A stretch of 49,483 nucleotides of DNA from QHXQ01 sp036389375. GTDB taxonomy: Bacteria; Acidobacteriota; Blastocatellia; Pyrinomonadales; Pyrinomonadaceae. The notes beneath the pieces were generated by a model, which saw only the letters and a program-made list of their open reading frames with translations, did not search any database and was not told the DNA's origin. Location: contig DASVQA010000051.1 of the NCBI GenBank assembly GCA_036389375.1, forward strand, positions 1 through 49,483, read 5' to 3'. A program made the position numbers and the translations under genes. This document shows positions 41,347-49,375 of this stretch, one piece after another; position 1 is the stretch's first letter; each line of letters begins with the position of its first letter.

Positions 41347-42879
41347 ATGTCAGCCATCGAAGAGACTAAACGCGAAATAAGTGTCGGCGCTCCCACGCGC
41401 ACCCGCGCGCGCGTGTCGCCGCTCAACTGGCTTTTGAACCTGCTCAGTTCCGTGCGCTTCGGCGTCATGATGCTGGTCGTACTGGCCGCCTTCAGCATGA
41501 TCGGCATGCTCGTCGAGCAGCAGAACGTGGAGGGCTTCGAGCGCAACTTCGCCAATTTGACGCCCGCCACGAAACTGCTCTTTGGCACGCTCGGCTTCTT
41601 CGACATCTATCATGCCTGGTACTTCAACCTGACGCTGCTCATCCTCTCGCTCAATATCGTGCTGGCCTCGATTGATCGTTTTCCGGGCGCGTGGCAGTAC
41701 GTCCGCCGGCCCAAGTTCGACGTGCAGCCCGTCTGGTTGGCCAAGCAGCCTTCGAGCACGACGCTGAAGCTGAAGGGCGAGAGTCGCAGCGCGGTCGCAC
41801 AGCAGATCGCGGCGGCGGCTAAGCGCGTAGGGCTGAAGGCGGTCATCACGGAGAAGGGCAACCGCACCTTCGTCTTCACGCAGAAGGGCGCGTGGAACCG
41901 GCTCGGCGCTTACTTCGTCCACGTCGCGCTCCTGACGATCTTCACCGGCGGTTTCCTGACCACGCAGTTCGGCCGCACCGGCACGATGCAACTGCGCCCC
42001 GGCACGAACGCCAACCAGATGAAAGAGGTCGCCTATCAGATCGTGGACGACCAACTAAGCCCCTCGCAGGTGGTCTATCCGCTCCCGTTCACCGTCGAAT
42101 GTACGGACATACAGCAGAAGCTGATTAAGCAGGACGGCCCCATTACCGCCGACAACACGATAGACTGGCTGACCAAGATCAATATCAAGGACGAGACCGG
42201 CACGCACGAGGCGCTCGTGCATCTGAACCGGCCGTTCGATTATCGCGGCTATCGTTTCTTTCAAGCCAGTTTTACGCCGCTCGGTCAGGCGCGCACCATC
42301 ACCTTGCGCGTTACGCCGGAGCAGGGCGGCGAGCCGCAGGACGTGACGATCCCGCGTGACGGGGCGACGACGCTCAAGGACGGCACGCACGTCGAGTTCG
42401 CGGACTTCTATCCTGAGTTCAAAGTAGGCGGCAGCAAGACCGATACGGAAGAGGGCGTCTATAACAATCCGGCCGCCGAGTTGAAGGTGACGCCGCCGGG
42501 CGGCACGCCGACCAAAGCCTACGCGTTTAATCCGACGATGGCGGAGAGCGCGCCCTTTGCCAAGCGCCCCGTCGCCGGCTACACGTGGCGGCTCGTTGAT
42601 TTCGAGAAAGTGCCCGCCTATCACTTCCTCTCGATCCAGCACGATCCCGGCTCATCCGTCTTCTATCTCGGCGGCGCAATGCTGGCGCTCGCGCTCGCAA
42701 GCGTCTTCTTCTTCTCGCACCAGCGCATCTGGGCGGTCGTCGAAGAGGCGCAAGGGGCGGACAGCTATGAAGTGCTGCTCGGTGGCAACACCAATCGCAA
42801 TCTTTTCGCACTCGAAGATACTTTTAAGAAGCTGACGGCGGCCATTACGGGCCGGCCCGTGGAGGTGGACGAATCATGA
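41347..42879 (+). CDS. resB: Cytochrome c biogenesis protein ResB (Ccs1)
   Basis: ResB with CcsA forms the System II heme transporter and synthetase that attaches heme to CXXCH motifs outside the inner membrane. The 510-residue protein has membrane helices near 30-52 (LSSVRFGVMMLVVLAAFSMI), 88-108, 190-212 (LGAYFVHVALLTIFTGGFLT) and 440-460, with a large periplasmic domain between the last two. That arrangement and the LNRPFDYRGYRFFQASF segment are typical of ResB. The stop overlaps the ccsA start (ATGA), so the pair is translationally coupled. The four multiheme cytochromes encoded nearby are its obvious clients. Confidence 0.93.
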   Translation: MSAIEETKREISVGAPTRTRARVSPLNWLLNLLSSVRFGVMMLVVLAAFSMIGMLVEQQNVEGFERNFANLTPATKLLFGTLGFFDIYHAWYFNLTLLILSLNIVLASIDRFPGAWQYVRRPKFDVQPVWLAKQPSSTTLKLKGESRSAVAQQIAAAAKRVGLKAVITEKGNRTFVFTQKGAWNRLGAYFVHVALLTIFTGGFLTTQFGRTGTMQLRPGTNANQMKEVAYQIVDDQLSPSQVVYPLPFTVECTDIQQKLIKQDGPITADNTIDWLTKINIKDETGTHEALVHLNRPFDYRGYRFFQASFTPLGQARTITLRVTPEQGGEPQDVTIPRDGATTLKDGTHVEFADFYPEFKVGGSKTDTEEGVYNNPAAELKVTPPGGTPTKAYAFNPTMAESAPFAKRPVAGYTWRLVDFEKVPAYHFLSIQHDPGSSVFYLGGAMLALALASVFFFSHQRIWAVVEEAQGADSYEVLLGGNTNRNLFALEDTFKKLTAAITGRPVEVDES

Positions 42880-44522
42880 GTGACGTTCTGAAATCGCCGG
42901 CCGACTTTCGCACTCCGCACTTTGACGCGAGCGCGTGGTCGCTCAAGTCTTACCTGCCGGCGGCGCTCCCTGTGCTTGGCGCGCTGCTGTTACTGCTGCT
43001 GCGCGTGCAACTCGGCGGCGCGCATTTCATAGACGACGGCGCGTTGATGATGCTCGCGCTCGCCTGCTATCTGACGGCTGCCACGTTCCATCTGCTCAAC
43101 CTCTATGCGCCATCGAACATGGCGCAGCGTTTGGGTCTGTGGCTCGGCAGTCTCGGCGTCTTCTTCAACCTTGCCAGTTGGCTGGTGCGCTGGGTCGCTT
43201 CGCGCGACCGCGAAATCGACATCTTCATCCGGCAGGGCAAGAGTCTGACCGAGTTGCCGTGGTTCTTCCGCTATATCCCGTTCGCCAATCTCTACGACCT
43301 GAGCCTCGCCTTCGCCTTTGGCGCAGGCATCACGACGATGCTGATTGCCGGGCGCAAGAGCTATCGCTTCCTCGGCGCTCTGTCGCTGCCGCTCGCGGCG
43401 CTCATCCTCGTGCTCGCGCGTTTTATCGGCGACGAGTTCATCAACCTGCCGCCCGTGCTCGACTCCTACTGGCGGCCGATTCACGTTGGCATCGCCTCCT
43501 TAAGCTACGGCGTGGCGCTCGTCTGCTTCGCGGCGGCGGTCATCTATCTGCTGAAGGACGGCGTCAAGACCGAAGCCATGGCCATCTGGGCCAGCATCTT
43601 CTCGCTTCTGGTGATCGGCACGATTGGCGGCCGCTTCGGCTCGTTCCTGATCTTCACGACGGGCCGGTACGCCGCTTCGACGGTCTTACGCGGTTCGCGC
43701 ATGTCGTTTCCGCTGCGCGTAAATATCCCGTTCGTCGGCCCGCTGCTCATTCTCGCCGCGCTGTTGCTCGCGGGCACGATCTTCTTCTTCCTGCGCTACG
43801 TCTATAAAGAGGACAGCGCGGGTCGCCTCTGGGGGCATCGCCTGTTGCGCGCCTCGCTCGTAGTGCAGTTGCTTGCCATCATCGTGCTTGTCGTGCAGGT
43901 GAAGACCGTGACGCAGATCGGCCCGTGCCCGGCCGAGGCGCACTTCACGACCAGATGTTTCGAGCCGAGCCAGTACGAGGGTTTCGGCACTTGGCTCGCA
44001 GAGCAGCAGAAACTCACGCCGGAACAGATTAAGGCGCTCGGCCCGGCGCAGATGATCACGGCGGCCAAGGGCTTCGTCGAGCAGAACGGCTCGGCGCTGA
44101 CCTTGAGCTTTAACGCGAACCCGGTTGAACTGGCCTCGCTCATCACGGCCGTGGCCGCACTGTTCTTCGTCATCCTGTTCAGCTTCAAGACGGAGAAGCT
44201 ACGCATGGCGCTGCCGTCCGCCGAGAAACTCGACAGCCTGATGTACAAGACGGCGAGCGTGGCCTTCGCCGGTCTCGCCATGCTGCTCATCACGGGCGCG
44301 ATCTGGGCTAACGAATCGTGGGGGCGTTACTGGGGCTGGGACTCGAAAGAGACGGGCGCGTTCGTCGCGTGGCTGACCTATGGCGGCTTCCTGCACGCGC
44401 GCATCTCGCGGGGCTTGACGGGGCGGCGCGCGGCCTACTTCGCTGTCGTCGCCTTCCTGCTCGTCATCTTTACCTATCTCGGCGTCAGCTACCTGCTGCC
44501 CGGTCTCCACTCTTACGCATAA
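42876..44522 (+). CDS. ccsA: Cytochrome c biogenesis protein CcsA (ResC), long form
   Basis: CcsA channels heme to the periplasm and, with ResB, ligates it to apocytochrome c. The polytopic 548-residue protein carries the tryptophan-rich WWD-like motif WGRYWGWDSKETGAFVAWLT near residue 485, with conserved His around it in the family (FLHARI follows). Usual bacterial CcsA proteins are about 320-400 residues; this one has extra N-terminal helices. It also has a hydrophilic loop of about 70 residues (roughly 348-420) holding a Cys pair, GPCPAEAHFTTRCFEP. The loop is probably periplasmic. The gene is coupled to resB by an ATGA overlap. Confidence 0.92.
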   Translation: MSDVLKSPADFRTPHFDASAWSLKSYLPAALPVLGALLLLLLRVQLGGAHFIDDGALMMLALACYLTAATFHLLNLYAPSNMAQRLGLWLGSLGVFFNLASWLVRWVASRDREIDIFIRQGKSLTELPWFFRYIPFANLYDLSLAFAFGAGITTMLIAGRKSYRFLGALSLPLAALILVLARFIGDEFINLPPVLDSYWRPIHVGIASLSYGVALVCFAAAVIYLLKDGVKTEAMAIWASIFSLLVIGTIGGRFGSFLIFTTGRYAASTVLRGSRMSFPLRVNIPFVGPLLILAALLLAGTIFFFLRYVYKEDSAGRLWGHRLLRASLVVQLLAIIVLVVQVKTVTQIGPCPAEAHFTTRCFEPSQYEGFGTWLAEQQKLTPEQIKALGPAQMITAAKGFVEQNGSALTLSFNANPVELASLITAVAALFFVILFSFKTEKLRMALPSAEKLDSLMYKTASVAFAGLAMLLITGAIWANESWGRYWGWDSKETGAFVAWLTYGGFLHARISRGLTGRRAAYFAVVAFLLVIFTYLGVSYLLPGLHSYA

Positions 44523-44524
44523 AC

Positions 44525-44606
44525 AGCAGTGCCGAGTGCCAGGTGACAAGTGACGAGTTAAAAACTCTGTCTTAAGCTTGTCGCCGGGCACTCGCCACTC
44601 GCCACT
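44525..44606. repeat. Dispersed palindromic intergenic repeat, copy B
   Basis: The core 44545-44597 matches copy A block by block (GACAAGTGACGAG, then GTCTTAAGCTTG, then a CACTCGCCACT end). The left side is made of heptads of the type AGTGCCG/AGTGCCA/AGTGACG and the right side of CACTCGC heptads, so the whole element can fold. It lies between ccsA and the TPR gene. Confidence 0.6.
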
Positions 44607-44614
44607 GTTCTTCA

Positions 44615-45289
44615 ATGTCCAAAGACAACATTCTTTTCACGCTCGTCGGCGTCGGCTTCGGGTTGTTCTTCGGGTTCGTGTTCGTGGCGTGGGCCAATCA
44701 GCGCGCGGTGCAGCCACGAGCGCAGTCCGGCACGGAGAGCGCAACGGACAGGGCACAGTCGTCCATCGCGGTCGCCGACCAGCAGATGCAGAGCGTTCTG
44801 GCGGATGCGGCCAAGCGCGCACGCGAAAACCCGCAGGACTTCGGTGCGCAGATGACGGCCGGCGGCATCGCTTACAAAGCGCAGCAGTACGACGATGCGT
44901 TGGAATTCTTCCTGAAGGCCAACCAGTTAAAGCCCGACGAGGTTGAGCCGGTGATCCAACTCGGCAACGTAAACTATGACGGCGGGCGCTTGCAGGCGGC
45001 CGAGAAGTGGTACACGGCGGCGCTGCTGAAAGAGCCGGACAACGTCAACGTCCGCACAGACCTCGGCCTCACGTTCCTCTTGCGCGACCCACCGGATTAC
45101 GACCGCGCCATCGCCGAGTTTCGCCGCTCGCTCGAACGCGACCAGCAGCACGAACAGACCTTGCAGAATCTGGTCGTCGCCCTGACGCGCAAGGGCAACA
45201 AGGACGAGGCGCGGGCGACGCTTAAACGCTTGCAGGAGATTAATCCCAACAATCCTACGCTCGCGCAGTTGCAAGCTGATCTGCAATAG
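44615..45289 (+). CDS. Membrane-anchored TPR protein (NrfG/CcmI-like), paralog of the 40080 gene
   Basis: The 224-residue protein has an N-terminal membrane helix (LFTLVGVGFGLFFGFVFVAW), a short linker and four TPRs (AQMTAGGIAYKAQQYDDALE, VEPVIQLGNVNYDGGRLQAA, VNVRTDLGLTFLLRDPPDYD, EQTLQNLVVALTRKGNKDEA). It ends INPNNPTLAQLQADLQ. The order and wording of the repeats match the 40080-41021 protein, including the DPPDYxRAxAEFRRSL repeat. It is 92 bp after ccsA in the same direction, interrupted only by a palindromic repeat. It probably helps heme attachment to multiheme apocytochromes. Confidence 0.8.
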   Translation: MSKDNILFTLVGVGFGLFFGFVFVAWANQRAVQPRAQSGTESATDRAQSSIAVADQQMQSVLADAAKRARENPQDFGAQMTAGGIAYKAQQYDDALEFFLKANQLKPDEVEPVIQLGNVNYDGGRLQAAEKWYTAALLKEPDNVNVRTDLGLTFLLRDPPDYDRAIAEFRRSLERDQQHEQTLQNLVVALTRKGNKDEARATLKRLQEINPNNPTLAQLQADLQ

Positions 45290-45311
45290 CTTGGGCGCGC
45301 GCAAATAATCG

Positions 45312-45340
45312 TTGTCAGGCAGACACAACTGTGCTACAAC
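45312..45340 (+). promoter_or_regulatory. Probable promoter for the first multiheme gene pair
   Basis: TTGTCA (45312-45317) and TACAAC (45335-45340) are exactly 17 bp apart, about 105 bp before the start at 45447. Confidence 0.5.
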
Positions 45341-45446
45341 GAAGCCCTCCAAAGTAGCAGGTCTTACAGTTTTACATCTCGGCTCTTTCCGTCCCTGATT
45401 CGCAGTAGCAAGTGATCCGGGTTGTACTGCTCGAAGTGCAGCATTG

Positions 45447-47003
45447 ATGATCCGCGCACGGACACACAACTTGCGGCCGTCTATTACCGCTCCGCCACGC
45501 CGGCTCGATCCGCGTCTCTGCGGGCTGGTGCTTTTCGTCGCCTGCGCGGCGCTGACGCTCTTCGGTCTGCGCGGCGCACCGACCTCGGCCGCCACCAGCG
45601 CCCCTGAGCCGCAGCAGCGCCGTGCGCCTGCGCGCAGGCCCCGACCGCGTGCGTCAAGTGCGCGCCCGCCGGCCGTTGACTACACGAAATTTTCGCACGC
45701 GACCAAAGGGCACTACGAAAACTGTGCCGCCTGTCACCTGACGCTGACGAAGCCGCAACTCACTTTGGCGAAGCCGGACATCAGCGACTATCCGGATCAC
45801 CCGGCCTGCGTCGAATGTCACCGTGCGCAATTCTTCCGCGGCCCGTTTCGCGGCGCAGCGCCCGCGATCTGCGCCGACTGTCACACGGCCGCCACGCCGC
45901 GCAACAGCGCCCGCTTCCCGTTCCCGAAGCCGCAGCAGCAGTCGCAGTTCTCAGACACGTTCCCGCACGCGAATCATGCGAAGACGACGGCGCTCAAGTT
46001 GTTCGCGCCCGCGCTGGGCCAAGCGAAGGTCAAACAACAGGACACGTGCTTCTACTGTCACAAGGTTGACAAGACCGAGTTCAAAACGGTCGCCGGGGCG
46101 AAGGATGCCTTCGTGCCGCCGCCCGGCACGTTCATGTCCACGCCAACCACCCACGCCAACTGTTTCCAGTGTCACTGGCGCAAGGACGTGGAGAACAAAG
46201 ACATCGAGCCGCTCTCGAATCAATGCGCCGACTGCCATAACAACCTTGCGCTTGCCGCGCATAAACCGGCCGCAACGCCTGCGCCCGTCGCGCCCGCCAG
46301 AGCGACGCCGACGATGACGCCGAAGCCAACTGCGACGCCTGCGGCGAAGCCTACGCCCACGCCCGCGCCAAAACCGACGGCTACGCCCACGAAGCCTGCG
46401 CCCACGCCTACTGCTAAGCCGTCTGCGACGCCGACGCCAAAGCCGGGCGACGAGTTGGCGCACGCGAATTTTATCCGCGCCGGCTTTACGTTGCCCGTCG
46501 CGTTTGTGCCCGCCGTCTCGCTCGCGCAACAGGCGAAGATGCCGTTTCGCACGACGCCGAAGTTCCGGCACGTGATGAACGCGGACAAGCCGAAGGAAGA
46601 CCCGCACCAGTATCGCTCAGAGACGGACGACAAGGGGCAGCAGATCAGGGTGACGTGCATCACCTGTCACGCGAGCGTGAAGACATCGAAGTCTTTAGAG
46701 TCGTTGCGCGAGCCGGCGAACAAGGTGCAGTTGCCCGCATGCGCCACCTCCGCGTGCCATACGGCGTTGTCGGGTTCAGCCGCCTTGAAACTCTCGATCT
46801 ACCGTGAACTGCGCGAGCGCAGTAAGGATGCAAAGTTCGACTGTGCGCTCTGCCACCTGCCGAACGTGAGCACCGCCGACGTGCCGTGCAACCATTACGC
46901 GGCCGTCTATCAAAGCGCGGTCAAGGAAGGGAAGAGTACGAAGAATCTGGAAGCGATCATCCCGCCGCGCTGCGCCGAGGCGGCCAAGCCTGCGACGCAA
47001 TGA
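45447..47003 (+). CDS. Multiheme c-type cytochrome (8 CXXCH plus one CX4CH) with Pro/Thr-rich hinge
   Basis: The 518-residue exported protein has a signal-like segment (LCGLVLFVACAALTLFGL). The N-terminal module has six motifs: CAACH, CVECH, CADCH, CFYCH, CFQCH and CADCH. A hinge of about 55 residues rich in Thr, Pro, Ala and Lys follows. The second module has CITCH, the unusual CATSACH (CX4CH) and CALCH, then a lone CNHY. CX4CH is known in some cytochromes c3 and can bind heme. Conserved distant His residues (KFSHATKGHYENC, FPHANHAKT) could be axial ligands, as in cytochrome c7/c3-type modules. An ATG at 45447 directly follows a TTG at 45444. The next cytochrome gene follows 30 bp downstream. 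Confidence 0.88.
   Translation: MIRARTHNLRPSITAPPRRLDPRLCGLVLFVACAALTLFGLRGAPTSAATSAPEPQQRRAPARRPRPRASSARPPAVDYTKFSHATKGHYENCAACHLTLTKPQLTLAKPDISDYPDHPACVECHRAQFFRGPFRGAAPAICADCHTAATPRNSARFPFPKPQQQSQFSDTFPHANHAKTTALKLFAPALGQAKVKQQDTCFYCHKVDKTEFKTVAGAKDAFVPPPGTFMSTPTTHANCFQCHWRKDVENKDIEPLSNQCADCHNNLALAAHKPAATPAPVAPARATPTMTPKPTATPAAKPTPTPAPKPTATPTKPAPTPTAKPSATPTPKPGDELAHANFIRAGFTLPVAFVPAVSLAQQAKMPFRTTPKFRHVMNADKPKEDPHQYRSETDDKGQQIRVTCITCHASVKTSKSLESLREPANKVQLPACATSACHTALSGSAALKLSIYRELRERSKDAKFDCALCHLPNVSTADVPCNHYAAVYQSAVKEGKSTKNLEAIIPPRCAEAAKPATQ
46270..46446 (+). repeat. Low-complexity Pro/Thr/Ala/Lys-coding tract
   Basis: Degenerate repeats of codons for P-T-A-T-P and P-K-P-T form a flexible hinge between the two heme modules of the 45447 protein. 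They are coding sequence, not a CRISPR array. Confidence 0.8.
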
Positions 47004-47033
47004 GCGCCGGGAAAGGAAGCGAGACGAAAGAGC

Positions 47034-47963
47034 GTGCGTCAGAACGCCGTGCCAACTAAAACCGAAGCGCCGCGTGGGCTTGCGCCACGCGCGGGTCGGG
47101 CCGAACGCCTGTCGCTGGTTATTGTTTTGGCGACCGTATGTGCGTGCGTGTGGCTGTTCGTGGGTGGGCGCGCAGTTGCCATTGCGCCCGCCGCGCCTGC
47201 GCCGGTCGCGCAGGAGCAGGATTTCTCGAAGTTCCAGCACGGCAGTTCAAAGCATGCCTCGCTCGCCTGCGCGTCTTGCCACCAGCGCGCGCGCGATAAT
47301 TCGATCAGCCCGACTTACGACGGGCGCGCCTCGCTACCCGGTCACAAGGCTTGCACGGACTGTCATCTGGCGCAGTTCGTCCAGCAGAACAACGCCATGT
47401 GCTCCATCTGCCACACGAGCGTGGAGAACAGCGCGCACCCGCCGGTCAAAGACTTTCCCGGCTTGCTGAGTTTCAACGCCAGATTCGATCACGCGCAGCA
47501 CAACACGGGCGCGGCCCGGCCGGCCGCCGGCTGCGCGTCCTGCCACACGCCGGGCGGCCGGCGCGCGGCCGCGATGACGATTCCAGCGCGGCTGAACGCG
47601 CACGCGCAGTGCTACTCGTGCCATACGCCCGGCGCGCAAGCCAGCGGGCGCGACATTAGCTCGTGCGGCGTCTGCCACGCGCTCGGCGGTTACGCGCGCA
47701 CGCCCGCGACCGCGCGCTCCTTCGCCGTTGGTTTCAGCCACGCGACGCATGGCCGCCGGCAAGGCCTGAGCTGTAACGACTGTCACAACCTGCGCGCCGG
47801 TGCGCCGCAGCGCCAGCAGGTGACAGCGACGCGCGCCGTGCAGCATTTCGGGAGCGGCCGCGCGCAAAGCTGTATGACCTGCCACAATGGCCGCCGCGCC
47901 TTTGGCGACGCGAATTTCGACGAGTGTGTGAAATGCCATAAGGGCACGACGTTCCGCATGTGA
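47034..47963 (+). CDS. Nonaheme c-type cytochrome
   Basis: The 309-residue protein has an N-terminal membrane or signal segment (LSLVIVLATVCACVWLFVGG) and nine CXXCH motifs in about 240 residues: CASCH, CTDCH, CSICH, CASCH, CYSCH, CGVCH, CNDCH, CMTCH and CVKCH. That is roughly one heme per 26 residues, the density of cytochrome c7/c3-type wire proteins. The spacing suggests three triheme units. FSHATHGRR and FDHAQHNTG supply candidate axial histidines. It starts with GTG at 47034, preceded by AAAGGAAG and GACGAAAGAG, 30 bp after the previous cytochrome gene, so the two are probably one transcript. Its partners are unknown. Confidence 0.9.
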   Translation: MRQNAVPTKTEAPRGLAPRAGRAERLSLVIVLATVCACVWLFVGGRAVAIAPAAPAPVAQEQDFSKFQHGSSKHASLACASCHQRARDNSISPTYDGRASLPGHKACTDCHLAQFVQQNNAMCSICHTSVENSAHPPVKDFPGLLSFNARFDHAQHNTGAARPAAGCASCHTPGGRRAAAMTIPARLNAHAQCYSCHTPGAQASGRDISSCGVCHALGGYARTPATARSFAVGFSHATHGRRQGLSCNDCHNLRAGAPQRQQVTATRAVQHFGSGRAQSCMTCHNGRRAFGDANFDECVKCHKGTTFRM

Positions 47964-47994
47964 GGCTTGCGGGCAATTGCGCAGGGAAAAATAA

Positions 47995-48023
47995 TTGACA
48001 AGCGTCGCCGCCCCGTCTATATT
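47995..48023 (+). promoter_or_regulatory. Near-perfect sigma70-type promoter for the tetraheme gene
   Basis: TTGACA (47995-48000) and TATATT (48018-48023) are exactly 17 bp apart. The start codon at 48156 lies about 125 bp downstream of the expected transcription start, leaving a long 5' leader with no evident structure. Confidence 0.75.
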
Positions 48024-48155
48024 GCGCCGGGATGTCTCCCCGGACAATTCTTCGAGAGCGCGCGCCCGCGCAATGTCGGTCGCCCCGTCTCTCCAAATTG
48101 ACACCAAACGCTCTGGTCATCTCCCGCTAACGCCATGTTGAAGGAAAGATCAGCC

Positions 48156-48731
48156 ATGAAACTGTTCCTCGTCTCCGTCGCGCTGCTCGGCTGCGCCGTG
48201 CTGTTCCTTGTCAGCCCACGCGCCGCTTCGGTCTCCGCCTCGATGCTCGTCAAGAGCAAGGTCGAGCCGAAAGAGGTTGTGCTGAGCAAAGACGCGAAAG
48301 ACCCGAAAGCCAAGCCCGTGCTGTTGACGCACGAGAATCACGCGACCAAAAACTACAGCGAAGACGGCAAGGGCGTCATTGCCTGCACCGTCTGTCACCA
48401 CACAGACCAACCCAAGACGGCGCTCTCCGGCGTGCTGAAAACTTCCGAACGCGACGTGGTGCTGACCAGTGCCGCGCTGAAGGATGAAAAGGCCGCGCCC
48501 GTCAAGACCTGCCGCGAATGCCACGCGCAGGCCGGGGCGAAGCCGGCGGAGTGGCCCGCCATCCCGACCGTTAAGTATCCGGACGAGGATGACGAAACCG
48601 TGCTGGCGAACGACGAAGCCTATCACCGCAACTGCAACACCTGTCACGACGCCGTCAAGAAGCGCGACGCCGCGACGAAAGCGCCGACGACCTGTGCCGG
48701 TTGCCACAACGGCGGCACGAAGCCGTCGTAA
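48156..48731 (+). CDS. Tetraheme cytochrome c3-family protein
   Basis: The 191-residue exported protein has a signal peptide (KLFLVSVALLGCAVLFLVSP) and four motifs, CTVCH (followed by another His), CRECH, CNTCH and CAGCH. Distal histidines in LLTHENHATKNY and DEAYHRNC are candidate axial ligands. This is the class III / cytochrome c3 layout and suggests a small, soluble periplasmic electron carrier. Start 48156 is preferred because AAGGAAAG lies about nine bases upstream; the in-frame ATG at 48135 has no site. A terminator follows, so the gene is probably a single, strongly transcribed unit. Confidence 0.9.
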   Translation: MKLFLVSVALLGCAVLFLVSPRAASVSASMLVKSKVEPKEVVLSKDAKDPKAKPVLLTHENHATKNYSEDGKGVIACTVCHHTDQPKTALSGVLKTSERDVVLTSAALKDEKAAPVKTCRECHAQAGAKPAEWPAIPTVKYPDEDDETVLANDEAYHRNCNTCHDAVKKRDAATKAPTTCAGCHNGGTKPS

Positions 48732-48759
48732 GCAACGCGAGTTGAAACTATTCTTTGCC

Positions 48760-48804
48760 GCTAACGCGACCGGACGTTGAACGTTTGGTCGCGTTAGCTT
48801 TATC
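48760..48804 (+). terminator. Rho-independent terminator after the tetraheme gene
   Basis: GCTAACGCGACC (48760-48771) and GGTCGCGTTAGC (48787-48798) pair perfectly, followed by TTTATC. Confidence 0.7.
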
Positions 48805-48833
48805 ATGCGAAAAAAATTGAATTGAAAGCCGGA

Positions 48834-49364
48834 ATGAATATGCGAAACCTGCTCAACGCTGCCATCGTCGTCGCTGCGCTCGCCGTCGCAGCCTGCAACC
48901 CCGCCGCCACGACTGAGAACACTGCTGCCTCCGGCAACACGGCCGGCACAACCGCGAGCGCGCCCACACAGACAGCGCCCGCCAACACGAGCCTGCCGCC
49001 CATCTCTTCCGCGCATGGCAGCAGCGCGCCCGCCGGTGCGGCCGGGACAACGGGCGCGGCTGAGAAACCGGAAGGCGTGGACACGGCCGCGCTCGATAGC
49101 AAGATCGAGAAACTGGAAGCGAAGGTGAAGGCCGGTAGCGCCAACGCCACAGACAAGCGGACGCTCGCCGCGACCTATCTTGAGCGCGGTAACGTCTATT
49201 ACAACGCCGGCAGTCCGCGCCTCTACAAGTTTGCATTGGGCGACCTGCGGCGCACGCTCAAGTATGATCCGCAGAACACCGAAGCGCAGGAGAAGGTCAA
49301 CGAGTTGGTCAGGATTTACAATTCGATGGGCCGGCCCGTGCCACAAAACGGGCTTGAGCCATAA
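48834..49364 (+). CDS. Small lipoprotein with a TPR-like C-terminus
   Basis: The 176-residue protein has a lipoprotein signal (LNAAIVVAALAVAAC, lipobox AVAAC). A Thr/Ala/Pro-rich spacer of about 60 residues follows, then a short TPR-like helical domain (TDKRTLAATYLERGNVYYNA, YKFALGDLRRTLKYDPQNTE). It should be anchored to an envelope membrane. It follows the tetraheme gene and its terminator by about 30 bp. The helical domain resembles the other TPR proteins of the cytochrome region, but a role in electron transfer is only inference. Two ATGs, 48834 and 48840, are possible; neither has a strong ribosome-binding site. Confidence 0.7.
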   Translation: MNMRNLLNAAIVVAALAVAACNPAATTENTAASGNTAGTTASAPTQTAPANTSLPPISSAHGSSAPAGAAGTTGAAEKPEGVDTAALDSKIEKLEAKVKAGSANATDKRTLAATYLERGNVYYNAGSPRLYKFALGDLRRTLKYDPQNTEAQEKVNELVRIYNSMGRPVPQNGLEP

Positions 49365-49375
49365 AGGGGCCGAGG

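Noticed and set aside
46270..46446. Repeated pattern that could be read as a short CRISPR-like array
   Set aside because: It is in-frame, codon-based low-complexity coding sequence for a Pro/Thr hinge with no constant spacer length.
48150..49346. Minus-strand frame of about 398 codons across the tetraheme and lipoprotein genes
   Set aside because: It runs antisense through two well-supported genes and a terminator and has no domain signature.
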